In this document: positions 9,070-18,863 of the stretch, piece after piece | Layout: every line of letters starts with the position of its first letter | Position numbering within the stretch: the stretch's first letter is position 1 | Assembly: GCF_900187365.1 (NCBI RefSeq) | Contig: NZ_FYDG01000020.1 | Location: 1 to 33,192, forward strand | DNA from: Rhodoblastus acidophilus | Lineage (GTDB): Bacteria; Pseudomonadota; Alphaproteobacteria; Rhizobiales; Beijerinckiaceae | Direction of reading: 5' to 3' | DNA length: 33,192 bases | The notes under the pieces: generated by a model | What the model saw: only the letters and a program-made list of their open reading frames with translations | What the model was told of the DNA's origin: nothing | Database searches by the model: none | Program-made: the position numbers and the translations under genes

Positions 9070-10176
9070 TCAATGCGCGCCCGGCGCGCCGGAGATCCGG
9101 TCGATCATCATTTTGATCGCGGTCATTTGCCGGCCTTTCTTCACCGCATAATTGGCGTCGTCGTAGCCCCACCAATCCCAGCATCCCAATGGATTGCCCA
9201 GCAGCGCCGCCGAAGTCGCCTGCGGATAAAGCACGATCATGTCGTTGGCGTCGGCCCAGGCGTTGAAGCCGGCGTGATCGACATATTGCCGGCCGAATCG
9301 GTGATAGAACGGGAAACTGAAGTTCCAGTAGCTGTGGCTCTGAAACTGGTTGCAGCCGTGCAGGGCCACATGCAGCTTGCAGGCGCGGCCGCCATCGGCG
9401 CAGGACGCGGGCGCGTAGAGCCAGCCATCGGGCGCCAGGCTGTGATCGGTGGGGTTTTTCACGAACTCCGATTGGTCGAACTGAACGAAGCGTCCGCCGA
9501 GCGCGCCTGGGTTCGGCGGTTTCAGATCGCCGTGAATCCATGCGAGCAATTCGCCGGCGGCGTCATATCCGCAATCGTTGATGAAGGGGTCGATCTCCGT
9601 GTCGCAGGGATTGCCGTAATCTTTCGTCGGCATGCCATGGCCCGCCGCGAGATCCTTCTTGAACGCCATTTGCCCCGGATCGACGAAGCCGGCGTAATAG
9701 GACGCCAGCGCGTCCATCTTCGACTGCGGGACAAGTTGGTCCTGGCTGCCCGACAGCATCCAGACGCGATGGCGCTTCAGATTGGCGGGATCGTCGATCT
9801 CGCCTTTCGCCGCGTTTTTCCAGGTGATGTCGGCGAGTTTCGCCACGTCGATCTGATCCGACGCGCAGGAAAAGAAGCAGGCGCAGACCCGCATCGCCCG
9901 CGTCACCTGACCTTCCGCGCAAGCGTAGGGGCTGCCGGCGATGATGCCCACGCCCCGGAGCAGCGACGAATAGGCGACCTGAAACTGCACGGTCATTTCC
10001 GCGCCCGACGACAGGCCGGACATGGAGATTTGCGAGACGTCGACATTGTACGCGCCGAGCCGGGCGACTTCCGCCCGGCCGCCGTGCGTCCACGCAATCA
10101 ACGTCGCCAGCGACAGCGCGACGACGACAGACAGAGGGGCCGAGGCTGTGGATTTGGCTGGCGTCTCCGTCACCAT
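9070..10176 (-). CDS. Exported PHB-depolymerase-family esterase
   Basis: A 368-aa alpha/beta-hydrolase of the extracellular polyhydroxybutyrate depolymerase type (fungal PhaZ-like group). The lipase box is G54-L-S56-S-G58 in SMSGLSSGAEM. The likely triad partners are D146 (SGSQDQLVP) and H180 (AAGHGMPT). Ten or more cysteines, an N-terminal hydrophobic segment (residues 14-30) and the WDWWGYDD region fit an exported, disulfide-bonded esterase. Activity on PHB itself is inferred. The start is ATG 10176, with AAAGGA 6 bases upstream. It is the last of three minus-strand genes for exported proteins and ends 38 bp from the convergent kinase gene. Confidence 0.82.
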   Translation of the reverse strand: MVTETPAKSTASAPLSVVVALSLATLIAWTHGGRAEVARLGAYNVDVSQISMSGLSSGAEMTVQFQVAYSSLLRGVGIIAGSPYACAEGQVTRAMRVCACFFSCASDQIDVAKLADITWKNAAKGEIDDPANLKRHRVWMLSGSQDQLVPQSKMDALASYYAGFVDPGQMAFKKDLAAGHGMPTKDYGNPCDTEIDPFINDCGYDAAGELLAWIHGDLKPPNPGALGGRFVQFDQSEFVKNPTDHSLAPDGWLYAPASCADGGRACKLHVALHGCNQFQSHSYWNFSFPFYHRFGRQYVDHAGFNAWADANDMIVLYPQATSAALLGNPLGCWDWWGYDDANYAVKKGRQMTAIKMMIDRISGAPGAH

Positions 10177-10186
10177 GCTGTGTCCT

Positions 10187-10408
10187 TTAGCGAGGACGAT
10201 CGCCCGATTGGTCTTGCTGCGGACGGGATTTGTTTGCTTCGTGATGGCCGATCGCGCAACCCGCGACCGCCCCGAGCTTGCCGTGTCCGGCCATGTGGCC
10301 GGCGACGCCGCCGACGATGGCGCCCTTGATGCAGCCCTTCGCCTGGGCCTGGACCGGCGCGATCAGGGCGAGGGCGACAAGCGCCGCGGCGAGTTTGGTC
10401 TTGGACAT
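10187..10408 (-). CDS. Small exported glycine-zipper protein
   Basis: A 73-aa protein with a clear signal peptide (MSKTKLAAALVALALIAPVQAQA) and a short glycine-zipper-like core (GAIVGGVAGHMAGHGKLGAVAG). The tail is polar. Such proteins occur in the periplasm or outer membrane of many proteobacteria; the specific role is unknown. The start is ATG 10408, with GGAG about 8 bases upstream. It lies 10 bp before the esterase gene. Confidence 0.75.
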   Translation of the reverse strand: MSKTKLAAALVALALIAPVQAQAKGCIKGAIVGGVAGHMAGHGKLGAVAGCAIGHHEANKSRPQQDQSGDRPR

Positions 10409-10490
10409 GGGTTGATCTCCTGCTTCTGCGCAGACAACGCCGCCAAGCCCCGCGTGTTTCCGTCGGCGTTGTTCCGGCGGAGCGGCGCGG

Positions 10491-10973
10491 TTATTTTTTC
10501 TTGAGGAAAGCCAGCAACGCATAATCCGGCTGAACGCCGGGGGCGCCGGCGATCTGGCTGTAGATCAGCGTGTCGCCGGCGAGACGGATGTCGATATCGT
10601 CCACCTTGGCGGCGTCGATCGGGTTGAGCATGGTCAAGCGCGCGCCATTGACCCTGCCGACTTTGGCGCCCGCCGCGATTTGGGTGGCGACGCCTTTCTG
10701 GAATGTGAGTTCGCCGTCGGACGCGAGGGCGAACGTGTCGACTTCGCTAAAGTTTTGCTGATCCATTCCATTGCATTTCATGCTGGCTTCGCGCACGACG
10801 AATGTCTTTTCGTCGCCGCTGAACTTCATCATGATGTCATTGCAAAGCACCACCTGATCGCCCATCTGAAACGTCCCCTTGCCGTACCAGACGCCATCCA
10901 TGAACTTTGCGCTTTCGGCGGCTGCGGGGAGTGCGAGGATTTGCATCAGAACGATCAAAACAGATCTGAACAT
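10491..10973 (-). CDS. Exported protein of unknown function
   Basis: A 160-aa protein with a signal peptide (MFRSVLIVLMQILALPAAAES). The mature part reads as a beta-rich domain: FMDGVWYGKGTFQMGDQ and regularly spaced strands, two cysteines (LCNDI and KCNGM), and a C-terminal tri-lysine. I do not recognise a family. The start is ATG 10973, with AAGGAG at 10980-10985 and a 6-base spacer; a TTG two codons upstream is less likely. It is the first of three minus-strand genes for exported proteins. Confidence 0.75.
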   Translation of the reverse strand: MFRSVLIVLMQILALPAAAESAKFMDGVWYGKGTFQMGDQVVLCNDIMMKFSGDEKTFVVREASMKCNGMDQQNFSEVDTFALASDGELTFQKGVATQIAAGAKVGRVNGARLTMLNPIDAAKVDDIDIRLAGDTLIYSQIAGAPGVQPDYALLAFLKKK

Positions 10974-11372
10974 CTTCAACTCCTTGAAAAAAACATGGAG
11001 CCTTTCATGAGCGGAAGCGCCGCCTTGTCGGACAATGCGTCGTTTTGGGGGCGAGACCGATCAATATACGCCAGGCCCGGCTATCGGTTGCATCGGGCGA
11101 GGGACGAAAGCGCCAGACATGCGCGCGAAGACGCGAGTTGGCTTGACGCCGCATGAGCGTCAGATGGCCGATTGTCTTCGACTAACTGTTTCTGGAATCG
11201 GAGTGGTGGAGCTGAGGGGAGCTTCCGTTGTCGCCTACGGGGCTCTCGGCGGCATGGCGATCAACGTCGGGGCGGTGGACGATATAGGGATCGTTGCCGG
11301 GATTTTGTTCAGTCATTATGGACTTCGTGCTGTCCGACCAACCGACCGATGGTCGAACAGCAATGGCGCAGG
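10974..11372. other. Gene-poor stretch at the left edge of the accessory region
   Basis: About 400 bases between two minus-strand genes. A plus-strand frame is open from ATG 11035 to 11409 and contains a hydrophobic Gly/Ala/Val stretch. It has no ribosome-binding site and runs into the next gene in antisense, so I do not call it. The promoter for the gene starting at 10973 must lie here. No IS end, tRNA or clear direct repeat is visible. Confidence 0.5.
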
Positions 11373-12689
11373 TCAGGCCGCTCGTCCACCGCCGATTTTG
11401 CCGCTCTGATCGAGCTTCCTGACGATCCCGTTGATCTCGGCTCTGCGATCATTGGGAGAATAGGCGTAGGCGGCTTCTTCGCGCAGTTTCTGCTGCAAGT
11501 CGAAGCCGGTGATGCCCGCCCAGTGAAGCGTGCGGGCCAGACGGAAGAAGCCTTCATGGCCGTGGCCGCGAGAAGTCTGGCGCCATTCGGCGACGGCGGC
11601 GTCGATGATCCGGGCGGGATTGGCGGTTCGTTCGGCGAGAAGTTTCTGCTGCACTGCGATCAGTTGCGCGCAAACGACGCCGCCCGATGGCGCGGGGATG
11701 GGACCGGCGATGACGGCCTCTGGTTCGGCTTCCCGTTCTGGCTCGGGTTCCGGGTCACGGAGGATGGCGATGCAGTCGTCCAGCCAACGCACGACATCCA
11801 GAGGTCCGCGTGAATCGTCGTTAAAATCGTGGAAGAAACTGTCGCCGGGATTCTTGGCCTGACACGGCAAGAAGAACAGACTGGCGGCGTTGAGCTTCGA
11901 TCTGTCGAAACCGTGCAGGCGACCGTTTTTGATGCGGTGGTCTTTTTCGCGCTGCTCTTTCAGCCAATAACCGTTTTCGTTCAACACCTTCATGATTCGG
12001 TGCATGATCAAGCGGTGGGCATCGAGCGACAGCGCCATGCTGGTCGGGATGAACACGCGCCAGCGCGGCTTCGCCGGGGTGTGGCTGTAGGTGTTCCAGA
12101 TGACCATGCGCAGGTGGGGGAAGAACTCCACGAACTTCTCGACGCCCAGATCGCCGCCGTCGTTGTCGAGCCAGATGCCGTTGACATACTCGACATTGGC
12201 GAGGCCCCGCTTCGTGTCCGCCGCCGCATCCGGATTGAACCGGCTGGGCGAGATCAGGCCGCTCTCGTCCTTGGCCAGAACCACGCGCTCATGCAGGCCG
12301 CGCAATACGGCGATGAACTCGTCGGCGTCGCCGCCCTCGGCGGACATGCAAGCCGTGGCGTCGTATTTGGTGGCGAATATATCCCCGTGCGAAAAGCGTG
12401 TGACGAAATGGCTATATCTATTAGTGTTTTCGTCACACAAAAATCTGCCGACCTCCCCAAGGGACGGATAGCGCAGCTCGGCGAATGACCTCTCGTTGAT
12501 CTGCGCCAACTGGTCGAGCAGTTCCTCGCGCTGCCGCGCTCGGTATGCGGTGTTCTTCCGATGGGCCTCGGCGGCGCGCAGCAAGCCGGCCGAGGGCGCT
12601 GGCGGATTGAAGATCGCCTCGGCGACGGCGCGTTGATCCTCGACGGCGACCGTTGCTCCAGGTTGTGGCGATCCCCACGTGCGGCACAC
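11373..12689 (-). CDS. Putative primase/replication-like protein of a mobile element, possibly frameshifted at the N-terminus
   Basis: A 438-aa protein. The section around NGIWLDNDGGDL, followed about 30 residues later by TYSHTPAKPRWRVFIPTS, resembles archaeo-eukaryotic-type primases found in phages, plasmids and integrated elements: an acidic catalytic strand, then an R-x-R-x-x-I-P segment. A Pro/Glu repeat (PEPEPEREAEPE) acts as a linker to a helical C-terminal domain. The identification rests on motif resemblance only. The GTG start at 12689 has no ribosome-binding site. Another minus-strand frame, from 12817 down to about 12660, also looks coding (LAPTGEPRRTLNVEGFF), so the true N-terminus may lie there, with a one-base shift near the T5/A5 run at 12696-12700. 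Confidence 0.5.
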   Translation of the reverse strand: MCRTWGSPQPGATVAVEDQRAVAEAIFNPPAPSAGLLRAAEAHRKNTAYRARQREELLDQLAQINERSFAELRYPSLGEVGRFLCDENTNRYSHFVTRFSHGDIFATKYDATACMSAEGGDADEFIAVLRGLHERVVLAKDESGLISPSRFNPDAAADTKRGLANVEYVNGIWLDNDGGDLGVEKFVEFFPHLRMVIWNTYSHTPAKPRWRVFIPTSMALSLDAHRLIMHRIMKVLNENGYWLKEQREKDHRIKNGRLHGFDRSKLNAASLFFLPCQAKNPGDSFFHDFNDDSRGPLDVVRWLDDCIAILRDPEPEPEREAEPEAVIAGPIPAPSGGVVCAQLIAVQQKLLAERTANPARIIDAAVAEWRQTSRGHGHEGFFRLARTLHWAGITGFDLQQKLREEAAYAYSPNDRRAEINGIVRKLDQSGKIGGGRAA

Positions 12690-13050
12690 GCCGCGAAAAA
12701 CCCTTCGACGTTCAGCGTGCGGCGTGGTTCACCCGTTGGAGCAAGTTGGGCATCGCTTTCGCCAATTCCTTTGGCATGCTTCTGCCACACCAAATTCTTT
12801 GCGGCGTGTGCGCGCACAGAGCTTGGTCGGGATCAAGTAAAAAATTGAGAACAGTTCCCGCCGGATGGTCGCGACCCGAGAGCGCGGTCATGCTACGGAA
12901 CGAACTCCAAGGCGATTTGGGATGGCTGACTGCGCCCAGACCTTTAAGATTGCGCGTGATGAAAATGGCGGTGGGTAATTACGACACTAGGCGGCCAAAG
13001 AGCCCCTTAAGGTTTAGAGTATAGGACGCTTTGGGTGAGGGAAAATCCAA
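12690..13050. other. Intergenic region upstream of the dpd operon
   Basis: This spans the start of the primase-like gene (minus) to the start of dpdE (plus). Part of it (12690-12817) may be the displaced N-terminus of the primase-like gene. The rest should contain the operon's promoter, but I see no convincing boxes; a TATAGG at 13020-13025 has no matching -35. No regulator gene is visible here. Confidence 0.5.
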
Positions 13051-16000
13051 TTGTTTGTTAGGGCACTTGGGGGCGAACACGCATCGCTTGGCATAGGGAA
13101 GCAGGTCCTTCGACAGGAGGATCTCTGCACTATCGAATATTTTGAAGCGCCATTTACAAAGGGAATTGTCCATACCCTTAGGGCATCAGAAATTGAGTTA
13201 GTAGCCCTGCCTGAGCAGACCCGCGTCTATCATTTCAGCAAGTCGACCGGCGCTTGGGAGATCGGACGGGTTCTCGACGACCAAGGCAGCCAGCAATATG
13301 TAAGATTCCCCAACGGTTTAGATCTTTTGCTCCCTGTGGATGAGGTTTTCGTTCGCTGGTCTCGGCCCATAGCCGATCCCACGCCCTTTCTAGGAAGTCG
13401 TATCAACGAGACCCCACGCTTCGCTGACGGGCGAAGCGGATTCGTTCGTTCGATCATGGCGCAACGCGCTGTCACGATGGGTATGTCCGCCCTCGCATCG
13501 TCAGCAGTGGAACTGGAGGCTCATCAAATCGAAGTCGTTCGTCGGATCCTCCAGGATCCTGTGCAGCGCTACTTGCTTGCCGATGAGGTCGGCTTGGGCA
13601 AGACGATCGAAGCTGGAATTTTGATTCGGCAATGCGTGCTCGACTGCGGGGACGACGCTCTCATTCTCGTAATCGTGCCAGATGAGTTGGTGGCGCAGTG
13701 GCGAGGGGAACTCGATTCACGTTTCTTCCTCGGCCATTGTCTCGATGTGCGCATCCACGTGGTGCCGTTCACCGATCACGGCCGGATTAGACCATTACTA
13801 TCCCGCGCGACGATGTTGGTTATCGATGAGGCGCATCATCTGACCGGCAAGTGCGCTGTGGGCGATGGAACGCTTTACGCGGAACTCGCTACCGCAGCGC
13901 CGACCATCGAGCGTTTGTTGCTGCTCTCGGCTACCCCAGCGCTGCACAATGAGCGTGGTTTCTTAGAGATGCTCCATCTCCTTGATCCCGACACCTATCC
14001 GCTGAACGACGAATCCGGCTTCCGCCGACGGATCGATAGTCGGCAAATGCTTGCACAGATCGTCGCGGGCCTAGTTCCCGAAAATATCCTGTATCTCGAT
14101 CATACGCTCGACCAACTCACCGAACATTTTTCCGACGACCATTTATTGCAGGATCATGTCGTCGCCTTGCGCAGCATCGCCTATGCGTTGCCAGATGAAA
14201 CCGATCCCGAACTGATTGATGCGATCGCCCGCGTGCGCGCGCACATCAGCGAAGTCTACCGCCTCCATCGCCGGATACTTCGGCACCGTCGACGCAACAT
14301 CATTGGTCTAACTCCCGACCGTTCGGGCGCAATTCGGGTAGACTACGAAAGTTCCGCCTCCGCCCGCCTTTACAAAGCCGCAGAAGTTTGGCGCTTCGAG
14401 CAAACGACGATTGTCGATGCCGAGCCCGCTTTAAGCGATCGATTGCGTGTATTCTTCCAAACTCTTGATCGAATGCAGCAATATGCCTGTTCAGGCGCTG
14501 GGAACATCGGCATACTCGCACGCCAAAGCGAACTTGTGGGTGACAGACATTTTGCCGCCGTTGTGCAAATCCTCTCCAGCGAGGAGGCATTCGAAGACCG
14601 GGCATCAGCACTGGTAGCGTCGATTAAGGCTTTGCTCACCCCTCGGCAGCAATTCGTCGTTTTTTGTAGTGACATTGAGACGGCTGACCGACTTGCCAAG
14701 ACACTTTCCATTAATCTCGGCGTACCCGTTGATCGGCACGACCCAGGACATGACAACTGGATGGCTTTCAATCGGGATTCGGCGCGGCCGATCCTTGTTT
14801 GCGATCGTCGCGCAGAGGAAGGTCTCAATCTACAGGGTGGCCGAAAGATTGTCGTCCACTACGATCTTCCCTTCAATCCTAATCGGATTGAACAGCGATT
14901 GGGGCGCGTTGATCGCTATGGATCGGGTGACGCGGTTCGCTCGATTATCCTCACCTGCCGCGACAATTTCTATGAGACCGCGTGGGTCAGTTACCTCGAC
15001 ACGGCCTTGAGGCTGTTCGATCGCTCGATCGCCAGCCTTCAATACCTAATCGAGGAGACGGCCCGAACCCTCGCATCGGCTCTGTTCCGCGAGGGTCCGG
15101 AGGCGATTATCGATCTCGAGTCCGCGAGTCGAGGCAAGGATGGGAGTATCGCACGCGAGATTACCGCGCTCGATCAGCAGGATGCACTTGATGCGCTTAG
15201 CGCACCGTCCTCAGATACGCTTGACGCATTAAGCGACATCGACGAAGCGTGGCGTGAAATTGACGCTGCCTCCTCCGGTTGGATCGAGACCAACTTGATG
15301 TTTAGTCGTATTCCGGGTCAGGGAAGCCACGAACAGCATGCGTCAGGCACGCTGCCCTTCTGCTACCGTTACGAGACCCAGCGCGCGCACACGTTGATTC
15401 CGCTCGAGACCTTTCTCATTCGCTGCTCTCCCGCGATTGACTCATCGGTCCAAGCCATGCTCACGCGCGCGGTAAAGACCTATCCGGTCACCTATCGCCG
15501 ACGTACAGCGCTCGGCCGCGAAGGCATGGCCGCTCACGCCCGTTTGCTGCGTTATGGCGAAACGTTCATCGACGGCATGTGGGACCTGTCGCAAAATGAC
15601 GATCGCGGCAGATCCACCGCACTCTGGCGTTATTTTCCCGGACATCAGAGCGAAGGCGCGGTCGACGTTTTTTTTCGCTTCGACTTCATCGTCGAACCTG
15701 ACCTGGCCGGTGCATGTGCGGTCCTTTCAGCGGCCGATAGGTTAAACGTCGCGGGCAGAGCAGCGGTCGCGCGACGCGGCGACATGGCGCTGCCACCCTT
15801 TTTCCAAACGATATGGATCGATCAAGAATCAGACGAGGTCACTGATAAGGCTCTGCTTGAGAAACTCGATCTGGCTTATCGTCCGACCGCCATGGGCCAG
15901 GGTGGCAGAGATTTCAACCTCAATCCCAAGCGATGGGGCAAGCTTGGACGACTCCGCCTGCCCCAAATGACCGACTGGCCCGCAATGTGCGGCCAGGCTC

Positions 16001-16287
16001 GGAAACACGCTGAAATGATCCTGCGCAAATCGCCCGTTTTTGTGGAAAGCCTCAGCACTGCACGACATCGCGCAGTCGCTGTCGACCATGGGCGTCTTGG
16101 ACAATTGCGCGCCCGTGCCGACCGACGAAATGATCCCGTCGACGAGGCCGAATGGCGGATCGAGCACGATCTCGCGGATGCAATCAACTCCGGTATCATC
16201 GCGCCTTCAGTTCGCGTCGATGCCATCATCGCCTGCTTTCTAACCGGTGATTTGACATTGACAGCCAAGCTCGACGAGCGGTCGTAA
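13051..16287 (+). CDS. dpdE: DpdE, SNF2-type DEAH helicase/translocase of the Dpd system
   Basis: A 1078-aa superfamily 2 ATPase of the SNF2/RapA type and first gene of the operon. After a roughly 150-residue N-terminal region come motif I D178-E-V-G-L-G-K184-T, motif II D259-E-A-H262-H, LLLLSATP (motif III) and a C-terminal helicase lobe with RAEEGLNLQGG and motif VI Q615-R-L-G-R-V-D-R. In the Dpd 7-deazaguanine system it is an accessory protein thought to act in restriction of unmodified DNA. The start is TTG 13051: an in-frame stop at 13036-13038 excludes earlier starts, and GAGGG at 13037-13041 serves as ribosome-binding site. It is related in type to DrmD of DISARM. Confidence 0.85.
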   Translation: MFVRALGGEHASLGIGKQVLRQEDLCTIEYFEAPFTKGIVHTLRASEIELVALPEQTRVYHFSKSTGAWEIGRVLDDQGSQQYVRFPNGLDLLLPVDEVFVRWSRPIADPTPFLGSRINETPRFADGRSGFVRSIMAQRAVTMGMSALASSAVELEAHQIEVVRRILQDPVQRYLLADEVGLGKTIEAGILIRQCVLDCGDDALILVIVPDELVAQWRGELDSRFFLGHCLDVRIHVVPFTDHGRIRPLLSRATMLVIDEAHHLTGKCAVGDGTLYAELATAAPTIERLLLLSATPALHNERGFLEMLHLLDPDTYPLNDESGFRRRIDSRQMLAQIVAGLVPENILYLDHTLDQLTEHFSDDHLLQDHVVALRSIAYALPDETDPELIDAIARVRAHISEVYRLHRRILRHRRRNIIGLTPDRSGAIRVDYESSASARLYKAAEVWRFEQTTIVDAEPALSDRLRVFFQTLDRMQQYACSGAGNIGILARQSELVGDRHFAAVVQILSSEEAFEDRASALVASIKALLTPRQQFVVFCSDIETADRLAKTLSINLGVPVDRHDPGHDNWMAFNRDSARPILVCDRRAEEGLNLQGGRKIVVHYDLPFNPNRIEQRLGRVDRYGSGDAVRSIILTCRDNFYETAWVSYLDTALRLFDRSIASLQYLIEETARTLASALFREGPEAIIDLESASRGKDGSIAREITALDQQDALDALSAPSSDTLDALSDIDEAWREIDAASSGWIETNLMFSRIPGQGSHEQHASGTLPFCYRYETQRAHTLIPLETFLIRCSPAIDSSVQAMLTRAVKTYPVTYRRRTALGREGMAAHARLLRYGETFIDGMWDLSQNDDRGRSTALWRYFPGHQSEGAVDVFFRFDFIVEPDLAGACAVLSAADRLNVAGRAAVARRGDMALPPFFQTIWIDQESDEVTDKALLEKLDLAYRPTAMGQGGRDFNLNPKRWGKLGRLRLPQMTDWPAMCGQARKHAEMILRKSPVFVESLSTARHRAVAVDHGRLGQLRARADRRNDPVDEAEWRIEHDLADAINSGIIAPSVRVDAIIACFLTGDLTLTAKLDERS

Positions 16288-18863
16288 TGAATTGTCTCAA
16301 TTTTTCGTCGCTGCATGACCTGCTCGCTCAATGGCCTGAATGTGGCGTCCCACTAAAAAGTGCCGATGGCGTGTTTGAGCGCATCCGTCAGATTTTGCAT
16401 GGTGCGCGGGCAGCGGGTACTCCTGGCAACTTTAGTGATTTCATGGCGCTGCTACGCCATGTCTTGCGTCGGCAATCGCTTCAGTCGGGATCGACTGCGC
16501 GACTTCGTGTGCCGTTCGAGAAGCATTGGCCAGATCGAGACCAGTGGTCGCAGTTCGGCATCCGCGCGCATCAGGTCGGCAATTCTCAGTACCTTATCGA
16601 AGCCGTCCCTTGGTCGCCAAATTGGGTGGCCGATGTCGACGCTCCGTTATTCGAGGACGCCTTCGCCGAACGCAAGGTTCGGCTTGACCGGCAACGGCCT
16701 ATCGATCCGTTCCTCGGAGAAGCGAGCGGCTTCGAATGCTATATGTCTCCTGGGCAGCGGGAGGCCGTGCGGAGCGCGTTCCTGTTACCGCCAGGGAAGA
16801 CTTTAATTATCGGTCTTCCCACAGGATCGGGCAAGAGCCTTGTCGCCCAGGCTCCCGTTCTTACGCGAGGTCTAGAAGGGCCGATGACGATCTGCGTGGT
16901 GCCGACTACTGCGCTTGCGCTTGATCAATCGCGTCAGACCGCCGGCATGCTCAAGGTGCGCTATCCTCGTCTCGACGCTCCGATATTGGCTTGGCATGCT
17001 GGGCTTACCAGCGAGGAACGCGCTGCCGTCAAGACGGCGATCAGGCAAGGCACTCAAGGAATCCTCTATTGTTCGCCCGAAGCCGTTACCGGGGCCCTAT
17101 TGCCGGCTCTATATGACGCTGCGGAATCAGGATTGCTGGCGTATCTAGTCATTGATGAGGCTCATCTTATAAGCCAATGGGGTGATGGATTCAGACCCGC
17201 CTTTCAGATGCTGGCAGGGATTAGACGTGGACTGCTCGCTAAATGCGGAAAAAGGCCGTTCAAGACCTTGCTGATGTCGGCAACTCTGACGCCGGAAACG
17301 GTTGGCACCATCGATGCAATATTTGGCCCTGCAGAATCTGTACAGATGGTTGCTTCGATCTATCTGCGACCCGAGCCCCAGTATTGGATCCATCGCGAAA
17401 GCGATCCAGCGGCGAAGACTGCCAAGGTGCTCGAGTCTATTCGTCATGCACCGCGGCCGACTATCCTCTATGTCACTAAGCGGGAGGACGCCGACGCTTG
17501 GCTTGATCGCCTAAGGCGCGCCGGGTTCGTGCGCTGCGCAAGCTTTCATGGTAACACCGACGATATCTCTCGTCGGCGCATTATCGACCAGTGGGCTAGC
17601 AACGAACTCGACATAATCGTAGCAACCTCGGCCTTTGGCGTCGGTATCGATAAACCGGACGTTCGAGCAATCATACACGCCGCAGTTCCCGAGACTCTTG
17701 ATCGCTATTACCAGGAGATCGGACGCGGCGGCCGCGATGGCCGCACCTCGGCTTCACTGCTTCTCTATTCAGACGTTGATCGTGAGATCGCTGATCGACT
17801 GGCGGCACCGTCAATCATCAGCGACGAACTGGCGTTCGACCGTTGGTCGGCGATGTCGGCTTCCGCCACGCGACTCGATGTCATGGGAATGCTGCTCCAA
17901 GTTGACCTCAGCGTAGTGCCGAAACGCCTCAATCGCCAGACCGATTACAATGAAACTTGGAACATGCGAACCCTGATAATGATGGCGCGCGCCAACATGC
18001 TTGAACTGGAGTCTCGCCCACCGGAGATGATCGCGCGCAACGAAGATGAGACCGACGCCAGTTACGAACTGCGCAATGAAGAGCATTGGGCAAAATATTT
18101 CCTCCAGGCTGTCGTGAGCTTGTCCGAGATGGGGCACCGCAACCAAACAGTCTTCGACTCTCGTATCGGAACGGAACGAGCGCGATCGGTTGCTAGTGCG
18201 TTATCAGGACGCCTCCTTCTGGACGCTTTGCTGGGCGGAAAAATCGAAGTATCTGATCTCCTTCATGATCTATACACAAGCCATGCGCCTCGGCGCACCG
18301 TTCTCGTATCGCGCGCTTGCGGTGGCTGTCCCGCCGACCGGCGAAAGCGTCGGTTTGCCGATCCGTTCTATACCGATCCCAATTCGTTCGGTATCGAGGA
18401 TGTCGAGCCACCAGATACCAGTTTATTTCAACTGCGCTTCCCGCATCTTTCTATCAAATCACCGGTGGTCATTGCGTTGCCCGATTCCGTGAGGTCGGCG
18501 CAGATAGTCGACATCCTCGCAGATCTCGTCTCGACCTTCGAAATTCGCGAAATTGCGATTCCAGACGCGATGCGCGGAATCGACGGAATCAGGCTGCTAC
18601 ATCGACACGCGGTCGATCGCGTCGTTCTTCTCCAGTCGCTCGAAGAGGAAGCCGATTCGCGTCCCACCGTATACCAACTCGCGCGCGCCTCAGTCATAAA
18701 CGACCAAATTTCTGCTGAACCGCTCATGCTGCTTGAGCGGCCACTTCATCTGATTCTAGCTCCACCCTCAGCACAGAATCCTTTCAATCCCGGGCGGCGG
18801 TTGATCGACACCGGAAACAATATTCTTACGTTTGACCAGTTCATGGCGGGGGCACGGCTATGA
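16287..18863 (+). CDS. dpdF: DpdF, RecQ-like DEAH helicase of the Dpd system
   Basis: An 858-aa superfamily 2 helicase with a RecQ-like core. It has Walker A G176-L-P-T-G-S-G-K183-S, DEAH at D290-H293 followed by LISQWGDGFRP (the RecQ aromatic-rich loop type), LLMSATL, AFGVGIDKPDVRAI and motif VI Q476-E-I-G-R-G-G-R-D-G-R. The C-terminal third is not RecQ-like and has a small Cys cluster (ACGGCPADRRKR). Its start overlaps the dpdE stop by one base (TAATG). In Dpd islands this is one of three helicases; its proposed role is DNA processing in restriction, not base insertion. Confidence 0.87.
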   Translation: MNCLNFSSLHDLLAQWPECGVPLKSADGVFERIRQILHGARAAGTPGNFSDFMALLRHVLRRQSLQSGSTARLRVPFEKHWPDRDQWSQFGIRAHQVGNSQYLIEAVPWSPNWVADVDAPLFEDAFAERKVRLDRQRPIDPFLGEASGFECYMSPGQREAVRSAFLLPPGKTLIIGLPTGSGKSLVAQAPVLTRGLEGPMTICVVPTTALALDQSRQTAGMLKVRYPRLDAPILAWHAGLTSEERAAVKTAIRQGTQGILYCSPEAVTGALLPALYDAAESGLLAYLVIDEAHLISQWGDGFRPAFQMLAGIRRGLLAKCGKRPFKTLLMSATLTPETVGTIDAIFGPAESVQMVASIYLRPEPQYWIHRESDPAAKTAKVLESIRHAPRPTILYVTKREDADAWLDRLRRAGFVRCASFHGNTDDISRRRIIDQWASNELDIIVATSAFGVGIDKPDVRAIIHAAVPETLDRYYQEIGRGGRDGRTSASLLLYSDVDREIADRLAAPSIISDELAFDRWSAMSASATRLDVMGMLLQVDLSVVPKRLNRQTDYNETWNMRTLIMMARANMLELESRPPEMIARNEDETDASYELRNEEHWAKYFLQAVVSLSEMGHRNQTVFDSRIGTERARSVASALSGRLLLDALLGGKIEVSDLLHDLYTSHAPRRTVLVSRACGGCPADRRKRRFADPFYTDPNSFGIEDVEPPDTSLFQLRFPHLSIKSPVVIALPDSVRSAQIVDILADLVSTFEIREIAIPDAMRGIDGIRLLHRHAVDRVVLLQSLEEEADSRPTVYQLARASVINDQISAEPLMLLERPLHLILAPPSAQNPFNPGRRLIDTGNNILTFDQFMAGARL

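Noticed and set aside
6167-9541. A minus-strand open frame of more than 1100 codons opposite the hybrid kinase
   Set aside because: It is rich in Arg, Ala, Gly and Pro with no family motifs, and lies antisense to a protein with complete PAS, HisKA, HATPase and receiver motifs. Long antisense frames are expected at this GC content.
11035-11409. A plus-strand frame of 124 codons with a hydrophobic stretch
   Set aside because: It has no ribosome-binding site and no recognisable motif, and its end overlaps the primase-like gene in antisense. A decayed gene cannot be excluded.
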